Below, in pieces: positions 44,201 to 55,800 of a DNA stretch of 64,000 bases (position 1 is its first letter; the number at the start of each line of letters is the position of its first letter). A program made the position numbers and the translations under genes. The notes beneath the pieces were generated by a model. It searched no databases, had not been told where the DNA came from, and worked only from the letters and a program-made list of their open reading frames with translations. Source of the stretch: Purpureocillium takamizusanense (Eukaryota > Ascomycota > Sordariomycetes > Hypocreales > Ophiocordycipitaceae). Where the stretch lies: NCBI RefSeq assembly GCF_022605165.1, contig NC_063070.1, forward strand, positions 1,302,001 through 1,366,000, written 5' to 3'.

Positions 44201-44579
44201 AATAAAATATCTACAACACCTTTATAAGATAATAATAGAATCAAGACTTCTCAAGGCAAGATTAACATGTAGTTGGTTTGGGCTCCGTTCTCCCCTTGAT
44301 ACACTGGAGCCCTGCTCTCAAAGCGATGGCAGCTAGGTAACCAGCAGCTGAGCACGTGAAGCTGTTAGGCGCGGGGCAACGCAGTTGCCAGGGGGGGTCG
44401 GCAGGCGCAAAGTGGCTGAATCTGTCCACGTCCAACGTCCATCCAAGTCGCTGCTGCCTGCGACATCATGGCATCAAACTCTGATCAATCGACTAATCAC
44501 ACCTTGCCACTCTAGTCTAATACACTGTCTTGTTGCGGCATCGTATTGGCATCCCGGGCTGCGTCGTTCGTCGCGCGCC
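41242..44579. other. 3.3 kb gene-poor region
   Basis: Overlapping open frames at 42064-42767 encode Arg/Pro/His-rich peptides in two competing frames and look like high-GC chance. A pentanucleotide repeat lies at 41851-41876, and an AT-rich island at about 44150-44280 interrupts the GC-rich surroundings. No gene is supported. Confidence 0.5.
41851..41876. repeat. (GTGCA)n pentanucleotide repeat
   Basis: Five tandem GTGCA units plus a partial one, preceded by an imperfect unit. Confidence 0.9.
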
Positions 44580-45380
44580 ATGGCCGTACAGGTCGTTTCC
44601 GACCTCCACCTAGAAACGCCCAAGGCCTACGACATCTTTGACATCGAGCCCAAGGCCCCCATCCTAGCACTGCTTGGCGACATAGGAAACGTTGTTCTGC
44701 ACAAGGAGGAGTGCCTCGCCTTCCTCACCAAGCAGCTTGCCAAGTTTCGCGCTGTCCTTTTCGTGCCCGGGAACCACGAGGCCCACCATTCAGATTGGCC
44801 CACGACGCTCGACGTGCTGCGTGCCTTTGAGCAGCACAACCAAGGCAACGACTCCATGGGGAAGTTTGTCTTGCTAGATCGCGCAAAGTACCGTCTTCCA
44901 GGGACAAACGTGACTGTTCTGGGCTGCAGTCTGTTCTCCCTTGTCCCACCGGAGCGCGAGACGGCCGTCAGTTTTGGCCTCAACGACTTTTATCAAACCC
45001 GGGACTGGGACGTGGCGACGCACAACGAGGCGCACGCTCGGGACCTTGGCTGGCTCAATGGTCAAGTCGCCGAGCTAGAACAAACGGACACGAAGATCAT
45101 GATATTCACACATTGGGCCCCGACGCGCCATGCAAATGCCACTGATCCGAGGCACAGCGAAAGCCCCATCACCAGTGGGTTTTCGACGGAGCTCGCTGGG
45201 GAAAAGTGCTTCACGAGTGACAGTGTCAGGCTGTGGTCATTTGGTCACACGCACTACAATTGCGATTTTACCTTGGACAGGGGACCAGCCGTCAGTCCGC
45301 TGCGGCTGGTGGCCAACCAACGAGAGTATTACTTTTCGCAGTGCGAGGGATTCGACGCAGGAAAGACCGTCATACTCTGA
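44580..45380 (+). CDS. Calcineurin-like metallophosphoesterase
   Basis: Single exon, 266 aa; the ATG in CGCGCCATGG gives MAVQVVSDLHLE, placing the first metal ligands (SDLH) at the start of the fold. The remaining ligand motifs occur in family order: LLGDIGN, VPGNHEA, FTHWAP and FGHTHYNC. These bind the dinuclear metal centre of metallophosphoesterases, which hydrolyse phosphomono- or diesters. Fungal proteins of this size with the same motif order are usually annotated as Ser/Thr phosphatase-like but have no proven protein substrate. No signal peptide or membrane segment is seen, so it is probably cytosolic. Confidence 0.9.
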   Translation: MAVQVVSDLHLETPKAYDIFDIEPKAPILALLGDIGNVVLHKEECLAFLTKQLAKFRAVLFVPGNHEAHHSDWPTTLDVLRAFEQHNQGNDSMGKFVLLDRAKYRLPGTNVTVLGCSLFSLVPPERETAVSFGLNDFYQTRDWDVATHNEAHARDLGWLNGQVAELEQTDTKIMIFTHWAPTRHANATDPRHSESPITSGFSTELAGEKCFTSDSVRLWSFGHTHYNCDFTLDRGPAVSPLRLVANQREYYFSQCEGFDAGKTVIL

Positions 45381-45921
45381 TCTTGAAGTGGAATCAAAGA
45401 ATACCCAAGATGGGAAGTGGCGTATTTTCAGCAAAGTTAATAGGAAAGGAGGATGGTCCAGAGTATTACCTGCCGCAGTATTCTGACAGGCCAAAGGGCG
45501 AGGCCCTGAGTAGTCGGGGATGGTCTTCAGGATCTGGACGACCTCAGTCGTCGTGCAATGCTGCGTGGATGATGATGATCATAAGTGCGTTTGCACGCGC
45601 TTCCGTGCTGTTGGCTGCGGGGGTCCGACCCTCCACAAGTCACATTACCTACGTGAAACGCAAGGTATGCCGTTTCCTTCCCAACGTAGCAGCCATTCAA
45701 TGACCAAACCAGCATCTTGATGAGATCATTTGTTGTTCACCTACAAAACTAAACGAACGAGGCTCGCCAAAGGTGGTTCGAGACTCGCATTCGGATGACA
45801 TTAGACATAAACATGTAATGTGCCAGGCCGTTGCCTGCTGCCATCTGTGCCGCCTGTCCTTCTCGCCGTCGTAGCAAATCAACAAAAAACGAGAAGAAAC
45901 AAAGTGTCTGCCACACCCACA
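45381..45921. other. Convergent intergenic region
   Basis: It lies between the metallophosphoesterase and Reb1-like gene ends; no gene is supported. Confidence 0.5.
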
Positions 45922-48900
45922 TCATGCCACAACCTTGGAAGGCAGGTCCTCCATGTCGTCCATATCGCTGTCCGAGTCTTCCATCTTGGACGTGTCGTGG
46001 TCCTCGCCCTGGCCCTTGGCCCGCGACTTGAACTTACTGGGTGTCTTCTTGGCTCGGAATTGCTCAACGTCAATGTCCGAGTTTTCTCGCTGCTCAGCCG
46101 GCTGCTGCTCAGCTTGAGCATCGTCCTCGATGGGGTCCATGTTGGCAATGGCCGCCCTCTTCTGCCTCTTTCTCGACGAGGGTGGCTTTCCTGAACCGGT
46201 CCTCTTGGCGGGCGTTGCTTTCTTCATCACGTCGGACGCCTCGGTCAGGGCAGGGTCAATCTGAATTTCCTGCTCTTCCAGGACACCCTCGCCGTTGGTC
46301 GCGGGAACGTCCTGCTCCGCATCCGACGCCGTGACAAACTCGGAGCTCTTTTCGCCGCGCTCCCGCTGCGCCTGCGTCCCGCTGACTCCGACCGTCGACG
46401 TCGGGATCTGTTGCACGAATTCCATTTCCTGCACGTCGTCGTACCCGTCGTGGACGACGTCGGGCAGCTCGCCGTTTTGGTTGTACTGGTCAATCAGGTA
46501 CTGGGCGCAGTCGCGCGTCGTCATCGTCTCCCCGCCGGGCACCGTCTCTCTCAGGCGGCGCCAGAGCAGCATCTGAGTCACGCGGTGCCATTGATTGCGA
46601 TACTGCTTGTCGACCAGGCGCTGCCAGGGTACCTTTTTGTCTTTGCCGACCGCGGTGCCCTGGATGGCCAGGACCAAACGGTACTTTTCTTCGTCGGGCA
46701 TGGCCGACAGCTGTCGCCGCGCCTTCTCCAGTCGGAACGAGATCTGCGCATCCGGTTCCCCAGAGAGCAGCTTGTCTTTGCCGCTCACGCGAACGTTGAG
46801 CGACTTCCACTTGGTGATGCATTGTAGCCGGCTGCGGGTCCGGTCCATTCTCTCACTGATGTTTTGCCAGTCAATGAGCTCCTCGTAAGACCTCGTGAGA
46901 AGATGATGGTTGGGCTCCGAGTTGCGCAGCTCGTCGATGGCTTCCATGGCGTCGATGACGTATTGCGTCAGGCGCGCCTCCTCGGCCTCGTCCCAGGCGT
47001 CTTTGCGCTGGTAGGGGCCACACACGAGGTAGTTGCGATAGCGGTCGCGCAGGTCTTCCGGGTGGCGGTTGATGAGGGCAGCAATCTTGGACCACTTGGT
47101 CCCGTGCACGCTGATGAGCTCGTTGAGCTCGGCATCTTGCTCCGCGGTCCACGTGCCGCGGGCGACGAAATTGTGAAACTTCTTGCGCGTAATGTTGATG
47201 AGCTTCTGACGGTGTCGGTCCGGGCACTCTGCAAAGATGCGGACCCAAAGCTGGGCGTGTTCATCACCCGCGGTTGTGCCGCCGGGCGCATGGATCATCT
47301 GTGTTGGTCCTTGTCAGCATCGTGGTCACTGCGCAAAGAAAGGAAAACGCATGCAACGTACCGCGTTCACCTGTTCCTTGGTCAGGCCTTGCTCCGCTCT
47401 GAACCCTTCGACGGCTTTCCCGATGCGCGCAAGCTCGTCGTCGGAGAAGCGGCCTTGGGTGTAGCCGATGAGGCGGTTTCTGCGCGAGGGCTGCGAGCTC
47501 TCGTACTCGCCATCATCGTGAGACCCTCCGCGCATCGACTGCGACAGCTTTTCTCGCTTCGGCTTGCGACCCTTGGACGTCTTCTTGGCCGCCGCCTTGG
47601 CCCGCTTCCTAGGCTTCGGCGTCAGGGCCGTCGGAGACGGCAGCTCCCCCAATGCATCGCGGTTCGCGTCGTCATCGTCGGGAATCTCTGGCGGGGGCTG
47701 CTCGAAGAAGGTGGGCTTGGCCTTTTTCCGCGTCGACCGTGTTCTCCGGGGCGAGTGTGTCGTTGCCTGGGCGTCCTGCGAGGGCTCGGGTTGGAGCTGC
47801 TCCTCTGCGGCCAGGACCTGTTCTTCCTGCGCGTCTGCGAGCGCCTTTTGACCGTTCCTATGCTCGTTCCAGGCCTCCCGAGCAAGAGCCTCGACGTCAG
47901 GGTAAAGGTCCATCGAGTCAGCGCGAGCAGCGTGGTGCTCGGGTTCGCCGAGGTCAATGTCCATTTGCTCGGCGCTCGCAGGAGGAATGCTATTCTCTCG
48001 TGACCGGGCCTCGCGGGACTGGCTGCGACGCCGAAGGTGGGCGACGGTGGGCGACCTTTGCGGATCCGAATCGGGCGCCTGCTCCTCCTCGATGGCCCTT
48101 TCCACCGACACGCCCTTGTCCTTTTTCCGGTGCAAGAAGCCCGTCGAGGCTGCGGCCGCACCATCTCCTTCGGCGCTTTCCTGCCCGTGGGACCGTCGTT
48201 TCTTGTGTCGCTTGCGGTCGGTCGAGTCGGACAGCTTTCGCTTCTTCTTGGAATGTGTCGACGGAGGCACCGCACCGTCGTCGCCATTGAGGTCGAGCGA
48301 CGCGGCTACCGCTTCGAGGCCTTGGCCAGGGTCGTCAGCACCAGCCGGGGCAACGGCATCTGCGCTCGACAAGGCAACGGCCTGAGCCTGGCTGCTGGGG
48401 TCCTCTAGCTCGCGCGTCGATCGCCTTTTGGATTTCTTGTGCTTCTTCTTGCCACCCTCATCCTCAAGGACAGACTGAGAGAGCCCTGCGTCGTCCGAGA
48501 AACTCTTCTTTCTATGCTTCTTGTCGCGCTTCGACTTTTTCGAGGACGTCGGCGCCACCTGGTCCTCGGACATGATAGCCTCGGGCGCGTGCCCGCTCGA
48601 AGGGAAGGGCGCGTTGGCCTGGGAGGAAAAGGCCTGGCTCGCGTTGCTGTCGAACATCTCCAGCGCGCCAAAGTCGACATCGTCGCCGGCCAAGGAGCCG
48701 TCCTCGTTGCCATCGCCGGGAAAGCCGCCCAGGCCCTCGGGCATCTGGTTGTCGAGATGGGCCATGGCAAGGTGATTTGCGTTACCCTGGAGGCCGTGAG
48801 CCGACGCGTTGTCTTCTCCCTGGCGAGACAATGCAGCTACTTCGCGTTGCGCTGGTGCCAGTTGCTCGAGCCTGCCAGACTGCGAGCCTATGAGTGATCG

Positions 48901-49140
48901 CAGTGTCGATGCGAGGCGGAAGTCAGGCCATCGGCTACTGGCACTAGACATCGATTGAGGTTCGGCCTCCTGCTCGCGAGGCTGGGTCACGGTTTCCGGC
49001 CTGACGGCGAGCAGTTGGCTGGCTGGATTGTGTGGGGCGCCCAGGAGAAAATTGGAGGCGCGTTGACCGAGCTGTGGTGGCCCCGTGGATTGAACTCGGT
49101 GGATGCCTGAGAGTTCAGGCATTCGTGGCGCCAAGGACAT
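45922..49140 (-). CDS. Reb1-like Myb DNA-binding protein (Pol I termination / general regulatory factor)
   Basis: Two exons, 49140-47362 and 47298-45922, giving 1051 aa; GTACGT donor, CTGAC branch point and CACAG acceptor, phase 0, reading QVNA|MIHAPGG. The N-terminal half is disordered, with Lys-rich blocks (KKSKRDKKHRKK, KKKHKKSKRR, RKRHKKRRSHG) typical of nucleolar proteins. The DNA-binding region spans the junction: NRLIGYTQGRFSDDELARIG, then FHNFVARGTWTAEQDAELN, IAALINRHPEDLRDRYRNYL and WQNISERMDRTRSRLQCITK are successive Myb/SANT repeats in the Reb1 arrangement. Reb1-type proteins bind rDNA terminators and Pol II promoters, and block forks or transcription. The C-terminus is acidic and Lys-rich (ESSD-like, DSDMDDMEDLPSKVVA). 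Orthology to yeast Reb1 is likely but not proven. Confidence 0.87.
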
Positions 49141-49341
49141 CCCTTCACCGCCGTGCCCTCGGGCTAGACTGGAGGCGGATGCTGTACAAAATACATGGTG
49201 GACACGATATAGAAAGACGCAGCGGGATCGGCTGTGAATTTGTACATTTCTGAGCTACGTATGAAATACCCTGTCGAGGCGTCTGTGCATACAAACATGT
49301 CTATCGATCGTGAAGACGCTTCCTCCGCCCAGCGGTCAACA

Positions 49342-51327
49342 TCACTTTTCATCCTTGTCCTCGTCGGCCTGTTTCAACTTGACCGTGATGGCGCCTCTGC
49401 CGGAACTGCTAATGTCGTACTGTCCGCCCAGGACCAGATCCTTGGCCACCAGCTCTCTCGTGCGCCCGAGGCTCTCGATGTCGCCGATGCGCTCAATGGT
49501 GTCTTCGAGGTGCTTGCGGAACCCTTCCTGGGCGCAAATCTCGCGGAGCGCGAGGTGCATGGGCACGCTGCTGGCGCGCACGTCAGCCTGGCTCGTGATG
49601 GTGAAGAGGTTCATGCGGTCGAGGTCGCGGATGAAGTCGCAGCGCGTCATGAGCTCCTGGGCGATGTGGAAGGGGTACGACGGGAGGAGGTGGCCGATGA
49701 CGGGATCGTACGTGCGCTCCATGTCGGCCTCCTTGTCGACGAGGGCCTGCGCCAGCACCATGGCGGCGGCCTGCGAGGCGATCCGTCAGTCAGCAAACGA
49801 GCTTTCTCATGATGAGGCGCGTTCGTGGTTCGACTTACAGCCCACTTCTGCTGGTCCATGACGTCGTCGTCCATCTCCGAGCCGAGGATCCAGCACTGGT
49901 TCAGGAACCACTTCTTCTCCGTGTCCTTGATGCGCTCGCACGTCTGCAGCATGTCGCGGCTCTTTGCGACGCGGTTCAGGAAGCTCAGGCGGCCGCCGAC
50001 CTTGTCGTAGACCTCCTCGAGGCGGGCCTTGGGCAGGTGCTCGCCAAAGTAGCGCAGGCGGTACTTGTGCAGGGCGCTGATGGCCTGGGCCTTGGGCAGG
50101 TCGGTGACGGGCAGCACCTCCATGCGGGCGGCGAGCTTCTTGAGGCGCTCGTAGACCCAGTAGTCGTCCGAGTTGAAGACCATGGTGACGAGGTTGGCGG
50201 CGGCCCACTGCTCGGCGCGCTGCTGCAGGAGCTCGATGAGGTCGCGGCCGTCCTCGTCGTTGCGCAGCAGGTGCATCTGGTTGACGATGACGACGAGGGG
50301 CTTGCCGCGCTCGCGGAACAGGCGCATGGCCACCTTTTCGAGCTTGTTGAGGGCGCGCTCAATGTCGAGCAGGGCCGTCGACTCGCGGGGCCCGCGCTCG
50401 CTGAAGTAGCCGCCGATGTAGTCCTCGTGGAACTCGTAGTCGAGCGCCTTACCGAGGCGGATGCGAAAGATTTCCGGGTCCGAGTGCGCCTCGAACATGG
50501 CGATGCCGTCGCCGTCGTTCTTGCGCATCGCCTCGATGATCATGCTGCTCTTGCCGCTGCCCTTGTCGCCCATGATGAGGTAGTAGTGGCCGACCTCGCG
50601 CCCGCTGACGATGTCGTCGATGTGTGTCTGCTCGGGGCGCACGACCCAGTGCTCGTCGTCGGCATGGCTGTGCTGAGCGTGCGGCACGTCCTTGCCGATG
50701 GCGGCCAGCTCGAGCACCGGGTCGCCCGGCTTGAAGGCGCGCGTCATCTTTTGCATCACGAGCATCTTGTAGCTCTTGTGGTAGATGTAGCCCGCGGCGG
50801 CGAAGCCGAGCCCGAGCACCAGGATCGAGGCAAACGTGGTGGCCGCCGACTCGCCCATCTTGGCGAAGACGGACGGCTCGTCGGCGCGCTTGCCCCCATG
50901 GTTGCTGCCTTGGCCGGGGTTGGTGGCGGTGATGGAGATGGTCTCTGGCGAGGGCTGTTGTTCTGTTCAAGTTGCTTGTTAGCGCCGTGAAGAACATGAA
51001 CGCTCGCGATGGCATCGTCGTCGTCGACCATCTGCATCTGCGGTCGGGTGCCTCATGCAGGCGCTCCGCCGGCCCGATGCGCGCAGCAGTACTTCGGGCG
51101 GTTCCCGAGACGCAGCACCGGATCCTCCTCCGCCGTCGCATCGCGGCACGACGGCTTGCAAGGGTGCATTTCCACATCGAGACTCGGGGAGACGGGATGG
51201 ACTCACCGCTCCTGCTTGCAGACTGCGACGAGAATGCGCATTGGTACATGTGGTGGCCATGTCCGGCAACGGGCCGCAGCCGGACAGCGCGCACGCGTCG
51301 CAGGGGACGGAGCATCATCGTCATCAT
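49342..51327 (-). CDS. Mitochondrial membrane-anchored P-loop ATPase (Orc1-like AAA)
   Basis: Proposed exons are 51327-51207, 50962-49839 and 49770-49342, giving 557 aa. Exon 1 encodes a classic presequence (MLRPLRRVRAVRLRPVAG, then YQCAFSSQSASRS) and ends at GTGAGT; the acceptor after a CTAAC branch point gives SRS|EQQPSPETISI in frame. The last intron has a GTAAGT donor. A single membrane helix (SILVLGLGFAAAGYIY, about 86-101) precedes the ATPase domain: Walker A GDKGSGKSS at about 172-180 and a Walker B-like strand LVVIVNQMHLL with Asn in place of the acidic residue. The C-terminal winged-helix-like part follows (FHIAQELMTRCDFIRDLDR). This suggests an inner-membrane protein with a soluble ATPase domain. 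Function is unknown; four in-frame ATGs (51327, 51324, 51318, 51315) are possible starts. Confidence 0.8.
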
Positions 51328-52891
51328 CAAGTCCGTGGCCTCACGAGACGCGCGGGCTGTCCTCCATTTCCCGCTTCGACAGCGTCGGGTATCTCTTGTC
51401 CAGGATCCAGACAGACAGACGCCTGCTTTGCGCACGACAGACAATGGAAACAATTTGCGCGTGGCCGTGAGGAGCAGTCAATAAATTCGAACACAGTTTC
51501 AAGCTTCCGTCGTCAGCAGACGTCGTCTAATTAAAGCCGCCTGAGCAGGGACCACCCGCATGGAAACCAAAAAAACCGACTCGCGCAACTGTGGCTTTCT
51601 CGAAGTGGAATTGTTGACTTTTGCTGGAAGCCTCCCTCCCCTGCTGGGGCGCCACTGTTTTTGCCCCTGTCGGGCGCGTGCCTGGTTGGCGGCCTCACCA
51701 CTCGGACGGGTGGACCTTTCAGCTACGTCGCCCGCAGCGCGCCCTTGCCACGTGCGTGCTTGAGGAGCGGAGAGAATAAATAGGGGTTGTATGAGGATGT
51801 ACGTGACGTAGTTGAACAGTGTGCTGCGTTCTCATTAGTGTCGGTCTATCGCCTTTCGCGTCTCGTCAAAGTCTTTCTTCCCGTGCTTGACTGCGTCGTT
51901 CAGCGACCCCTGCTGAAGTTACCAAGTTACTTGGAAGTTGCTACGAGAACCATCTTGTTATTGCCCTGCTCGGGAGCGCGACTGGCATGAGATATTCGCC
52001 CTGACAGCACCGCTTGCTAGGCCGTGCGGTATTGCAGACAATGCAGAGGCTATCAAGATCAAGCGTGTTATTTGGCGGGCCCGGGTCATGGCCAACTAGA
52101 CTTGAAGTGTACGCGCCACGATAGCCGCGGTTGCAGTTCAGTGCGTGAGTCGCGCGGGCCTTGCTCATATACCGCGCAGCCTCTTGGAAGTATGCCGAGA
52201 ACATTGAAATGAGTCCAAGGATCGTCATCATGGGTACACAGAACAAGGCACGATGTTAGCGATTCATACGGTGAGAGCCCTTTCATCTCACCTTGACTTC
52301 TCTCCTCTGTCTTTCGTCGAAGCTGGTGCGGTCAAGGGTTTTTCGACTTTTCTTTTCTTTCTTCCAAACGTCCAACTCTCATACCGTCGAACTCGCGTAG
52401 GTGCAGTCTCAAACTATCGAGCAAAACCTCCGTGCCCAGTTCACGCCTGGCGCCGGCGTCCAGTGATTCATGTGTTCAGACTCCCGTGTGCAACAAGTCA
52501 GCCGCCTGGGCCACGGCTGAACAGCATCCAGGTTGCCACCTGGGCAGCCGAGCCGGCCGCCAGCTGCCAGAGACCGCTTTGCGTCCGCGTCACTCATTCC
52601 CACGCACCTGTTCAGCCCGCAATTCACAGCCTTCGTTTCTGGCAACTTCTTTTCTTCTTTCTCTCCCGGCACTATCCATCATCCCACCATCCATCAACAT
52701 CAACACATCCATCATGCCGTTTCGCGGCGCCGTGCATCATCTGTCGAGCCTTTGACCCCTCTCCATTTCCTCCCTTATTGCCACAACCATCAAAATCGCG
52801 AGCCGGTCGCCTTGGAGGACGAGTAGGTGAAAGGCAGGGGGGAGAATCCAAGAAAGAAGCAGATCTCGCCGGCAAGCGGGCGGAAACCACC
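51328..52891. other. Divergent promoter region upstream of the TAG-interrupted gene
   Basis: No gene is supported. The frame leading into the next gene stays open upstream from 52253 but has no ATG and no conserved character. CT-rich tracts around 52640-52680 could be leader sequence. Confidence 0.5.
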
Positions 52892-55800
52892 ATGGCCCCC
52901 AAGCCGGCCCATTTCGAGGAATGGTGGCTCACCGCCGGCCTCGACGCCCTCACACGCCTCGTCGACAACCGTGACATCGCCTTTCGTCCTCGCGACGTTG
53001 GCTACGTGCAGGTTATTCACCGCAAGCTGCGCGCGTTCGACAACGACCCAACCCTCGAGGACAGCCTAACAGAGAGCATGGCGTCCATCTACACCGAGCA
53101 AAAGGCCTTCCCCAGCGGTGACTTCAACCCCCGCAGAAAGATGAGCGAGGCACGCGACTCCATCTTCCGGCGCCTCGAGGACGGCGGCATCGACGTCGGC
53201 CGCGCGCTCGACGGCCTCGAGAAACTCGACGTGGTGGAGACGCATCGCCGGAGACTCCTCGCGGCGACCCAGGACGCCATCCGCAAAGGCGGCACGCCAG
53301 ACGAGTATCACCGGCGGCTCATTGACGAGCTGGACCGCCAGACGAGCAACCGATACCGCCAATTCCACATGGGTCTTCGGGCCTGCGTAAGTCTCAGACA
53401 TGGCTTTTCTTTTCTATCGTTTGTGCCTACTCTTGTTTGTTCTCCGCTGACGGCACAACTCGACTGCAGATTCTCATGGACGCTCTGTGCCCGAGCACGG
53501 GCACCAAAAATTCCCCCGTGGCGGTCATGGCGCGCCTCAACGCCCTCTTCCCGGCAAACGCCATCCTTGAGTGCGAGACTGACGTCGACGTCACGCCATA
53601 CTCGGCCGGGCTGCGGGACAGCATCCGCTTCTCCGTCTACGAACACCTGATGGGGGAGGACCCGCACGCCCAGGAAGCCCTGCAGGCCATCTACATGCGC
53701 CTCTTTGCGTGGTGCGACATCCCCGGGTACGCACAGGCGTAGGAGGCCATGATGCGGTACTCGGAGGAAGTCAAGAAGCTCGAGATGATGTGCCTGTCAG
53801 CCCTGGGCGCCATGGAGCGGGCCGCCGCCGGCGGTGCCGGCCCCTCCTCCTCGGCGGGCTCGTCCTTTGTCGCGGTGTCGGACGGCTCGAGCTCCATGAG
53901 CCCCTTTGTCGTCACGCCCGCGGTCGGAAGTAGTCCTGAGGCGACGGCGGCCTTTGCAGACAGGTCGTCGCTGCCATCGGCATCGTCGTCCTCGGCGCGC
54001 ACCAGCTCGCGAGTCGCCTCAGCACCGCCCGTCCCCAACGCACTCCTCAAGGGCATGCCTGGACGGGAGCTCTCGGCCTCCAAGACCGACGGCGCCGCCT
54101 TCGCCGGCGACCACGCCGCGCCGCCCATCCTGGCGTACCCGGACGACCTGTCCACGACCGAGTTCGACCAGCATCCTCTGGCCCGCGAGATGAACCTCAG
54201 CTCCGCGGAGAAAGCACGCCTCGGCCTCATCATCCCCAAGCAGATCCCCAGTCGAGACTTCTAGTACAACTTCGACAGCGACGACGAGCTCGCGGATGAC
54301 GAAAAGGTCGTCAGTAGAATCATGCCCAAGAGCCCCAGCAACGGCCTGAGGGCATTTAGGCGCTTCACCGGCGCCAAGTCGGATGCGCCGCCGGTCCCCC
54401 CGCTGCCACCGATCCCGGAGTCTCTGAAGCCCGGCGTGAGCAAGGGCCTGGCCAAGCTGCTCGAGAGGCGGAAACTCCGCATGGAGCAGATCGACTCTGA
54501 AGCGTCGGCAGGCACCCCGATGCCGTCTGCGAAGAAGAATGCCACTCTGTCCGCATCGTTCGGCCGGAGCGGCGGCCGACCGGCGCTCACAACCAAATAC
54601 TCCAACCCGGAACTACGTGTTCCAAAGTCAAGAGCATCTCACAACACGTCTTCGTCGGGCAGTTCGGGCCGCCTCACACCGACTTCGTCCAGGAGCCCTT
54701 CCTACCCGGCGAGCCAGAACGTACACGAGCAGATTGAGACCTACGACAGAGTCGACAAGTTCCCCGCCAGCTTTGCCCTGGCGGCCCCCCGAATATCACC
54801 CATGGAGTACACCCGCACGTATCTCCTTGAAAAGGCCGCCGCGGAGCGCGAGGGCCGCGAGTGCCAGCTCCCAGCACCAGAGCAGAACTGGCACTGGACC
54901 CCAAACTGGGAAAGCTTCCTCATAGTTCCCTCCATCCCGAAGAATATCAACCGCGAAGCAGCAGCCCAGCCGCAGGTCGCCGACCCCGAGGAGCAGGATG
55001 GCTCGGATGCCGAGTCCGCAACGACAGTCAAGATGGACAACAACAACAACAAGCCTTCATCGGCGCCTTGCCCGAGACTGTCGCTGAACCTAGGCGGCAT
55101 GACCGCCCTGTTTCCTTCGGTCATGAACCTTGCGCGTTTGGGTATGGATGATGGCCAGGACGGCCCGCTGCCTGGCAGAAGCGAAGCAAGCCCACAGAGG
55201 CCGATGCGCAAGAGCCGCAGCTCCTCCCTCCTCCAACATAGCGTGCTAACGCGGATTACAGAAGAAACATCGGACGATGACGAGCCGGAACGCAGTCTGC
55301 TTAGGATGCGATCGCGCTCCACCGAGAGTCTGGCTCGCCCTGAACCCCAGGTCGGCTCACATGGCTATCTGGTGGGCGCGAGTACCGGACTCACATCTGA
55401 ACCGGAGCAAGATTTGGGCTCCTACGGCCAGGCTGTGCCCTATGACCACGCTGGGACAATGGCTTGGCTCAACCGTGCCGAAGTGTCGTCCGTCTACTCG
55501 GCCGAAAGCGCCGACACCGCCGTCCGAGTTGGCAGTGCCGGGCCGAGCACGCCCAAGGCCGCTCAAGCACACACACCCACATCGTCGTCGCCAACGGTGG
55601 CATCGGACGTCCGACGACACAACGCCACACCGCTCTCGCCCTCCCACTCTGCTGTGCTACTGTCTCCGGCGTCGGCAAGGCCCGTGGTCGAGTACAGTCC
55701 CGCGTCCCTGGCGCCGTCGTGGCACGGGGTCGCATCTCCGGCGTCTTCTAGCCCCCGAAACGTCAACAAGGGCAAGGCTTTAGCAGGCGCGGGAGATGGG

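Noticed and set aside
45766..45792. B-box-like GGTTCGAGACT suggesting a tRNA
   Set aside because: The last bases do not fit GGTTCGANNCC and no matching A box or acceptor stem can be drawn upstream.
50449..51453. 334-codon minus-strand frame taken as a single gene
   Set aside because: Only its upstream part (51207-51327) is coding, as exon 1 of the mitochondrial ATPase; the rest is out of frame with the conserved ATPase domain.
53728..53799. Small intron (GTACGC...CAG) that would remove the first TAG
   Set aside because: It would delete a good helical coding segment, lacks a branch point, and does not address the second TAG.
54177..54264. Reading the second TAG as the end of an intron (TTCTAG acceptor)
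   Set aside because: No consensus donor or CTRAY branch point precedes it within a plausible distance, and the sequence it would remove looks coding (EMNLSSAEKARLGLIIPKQ).
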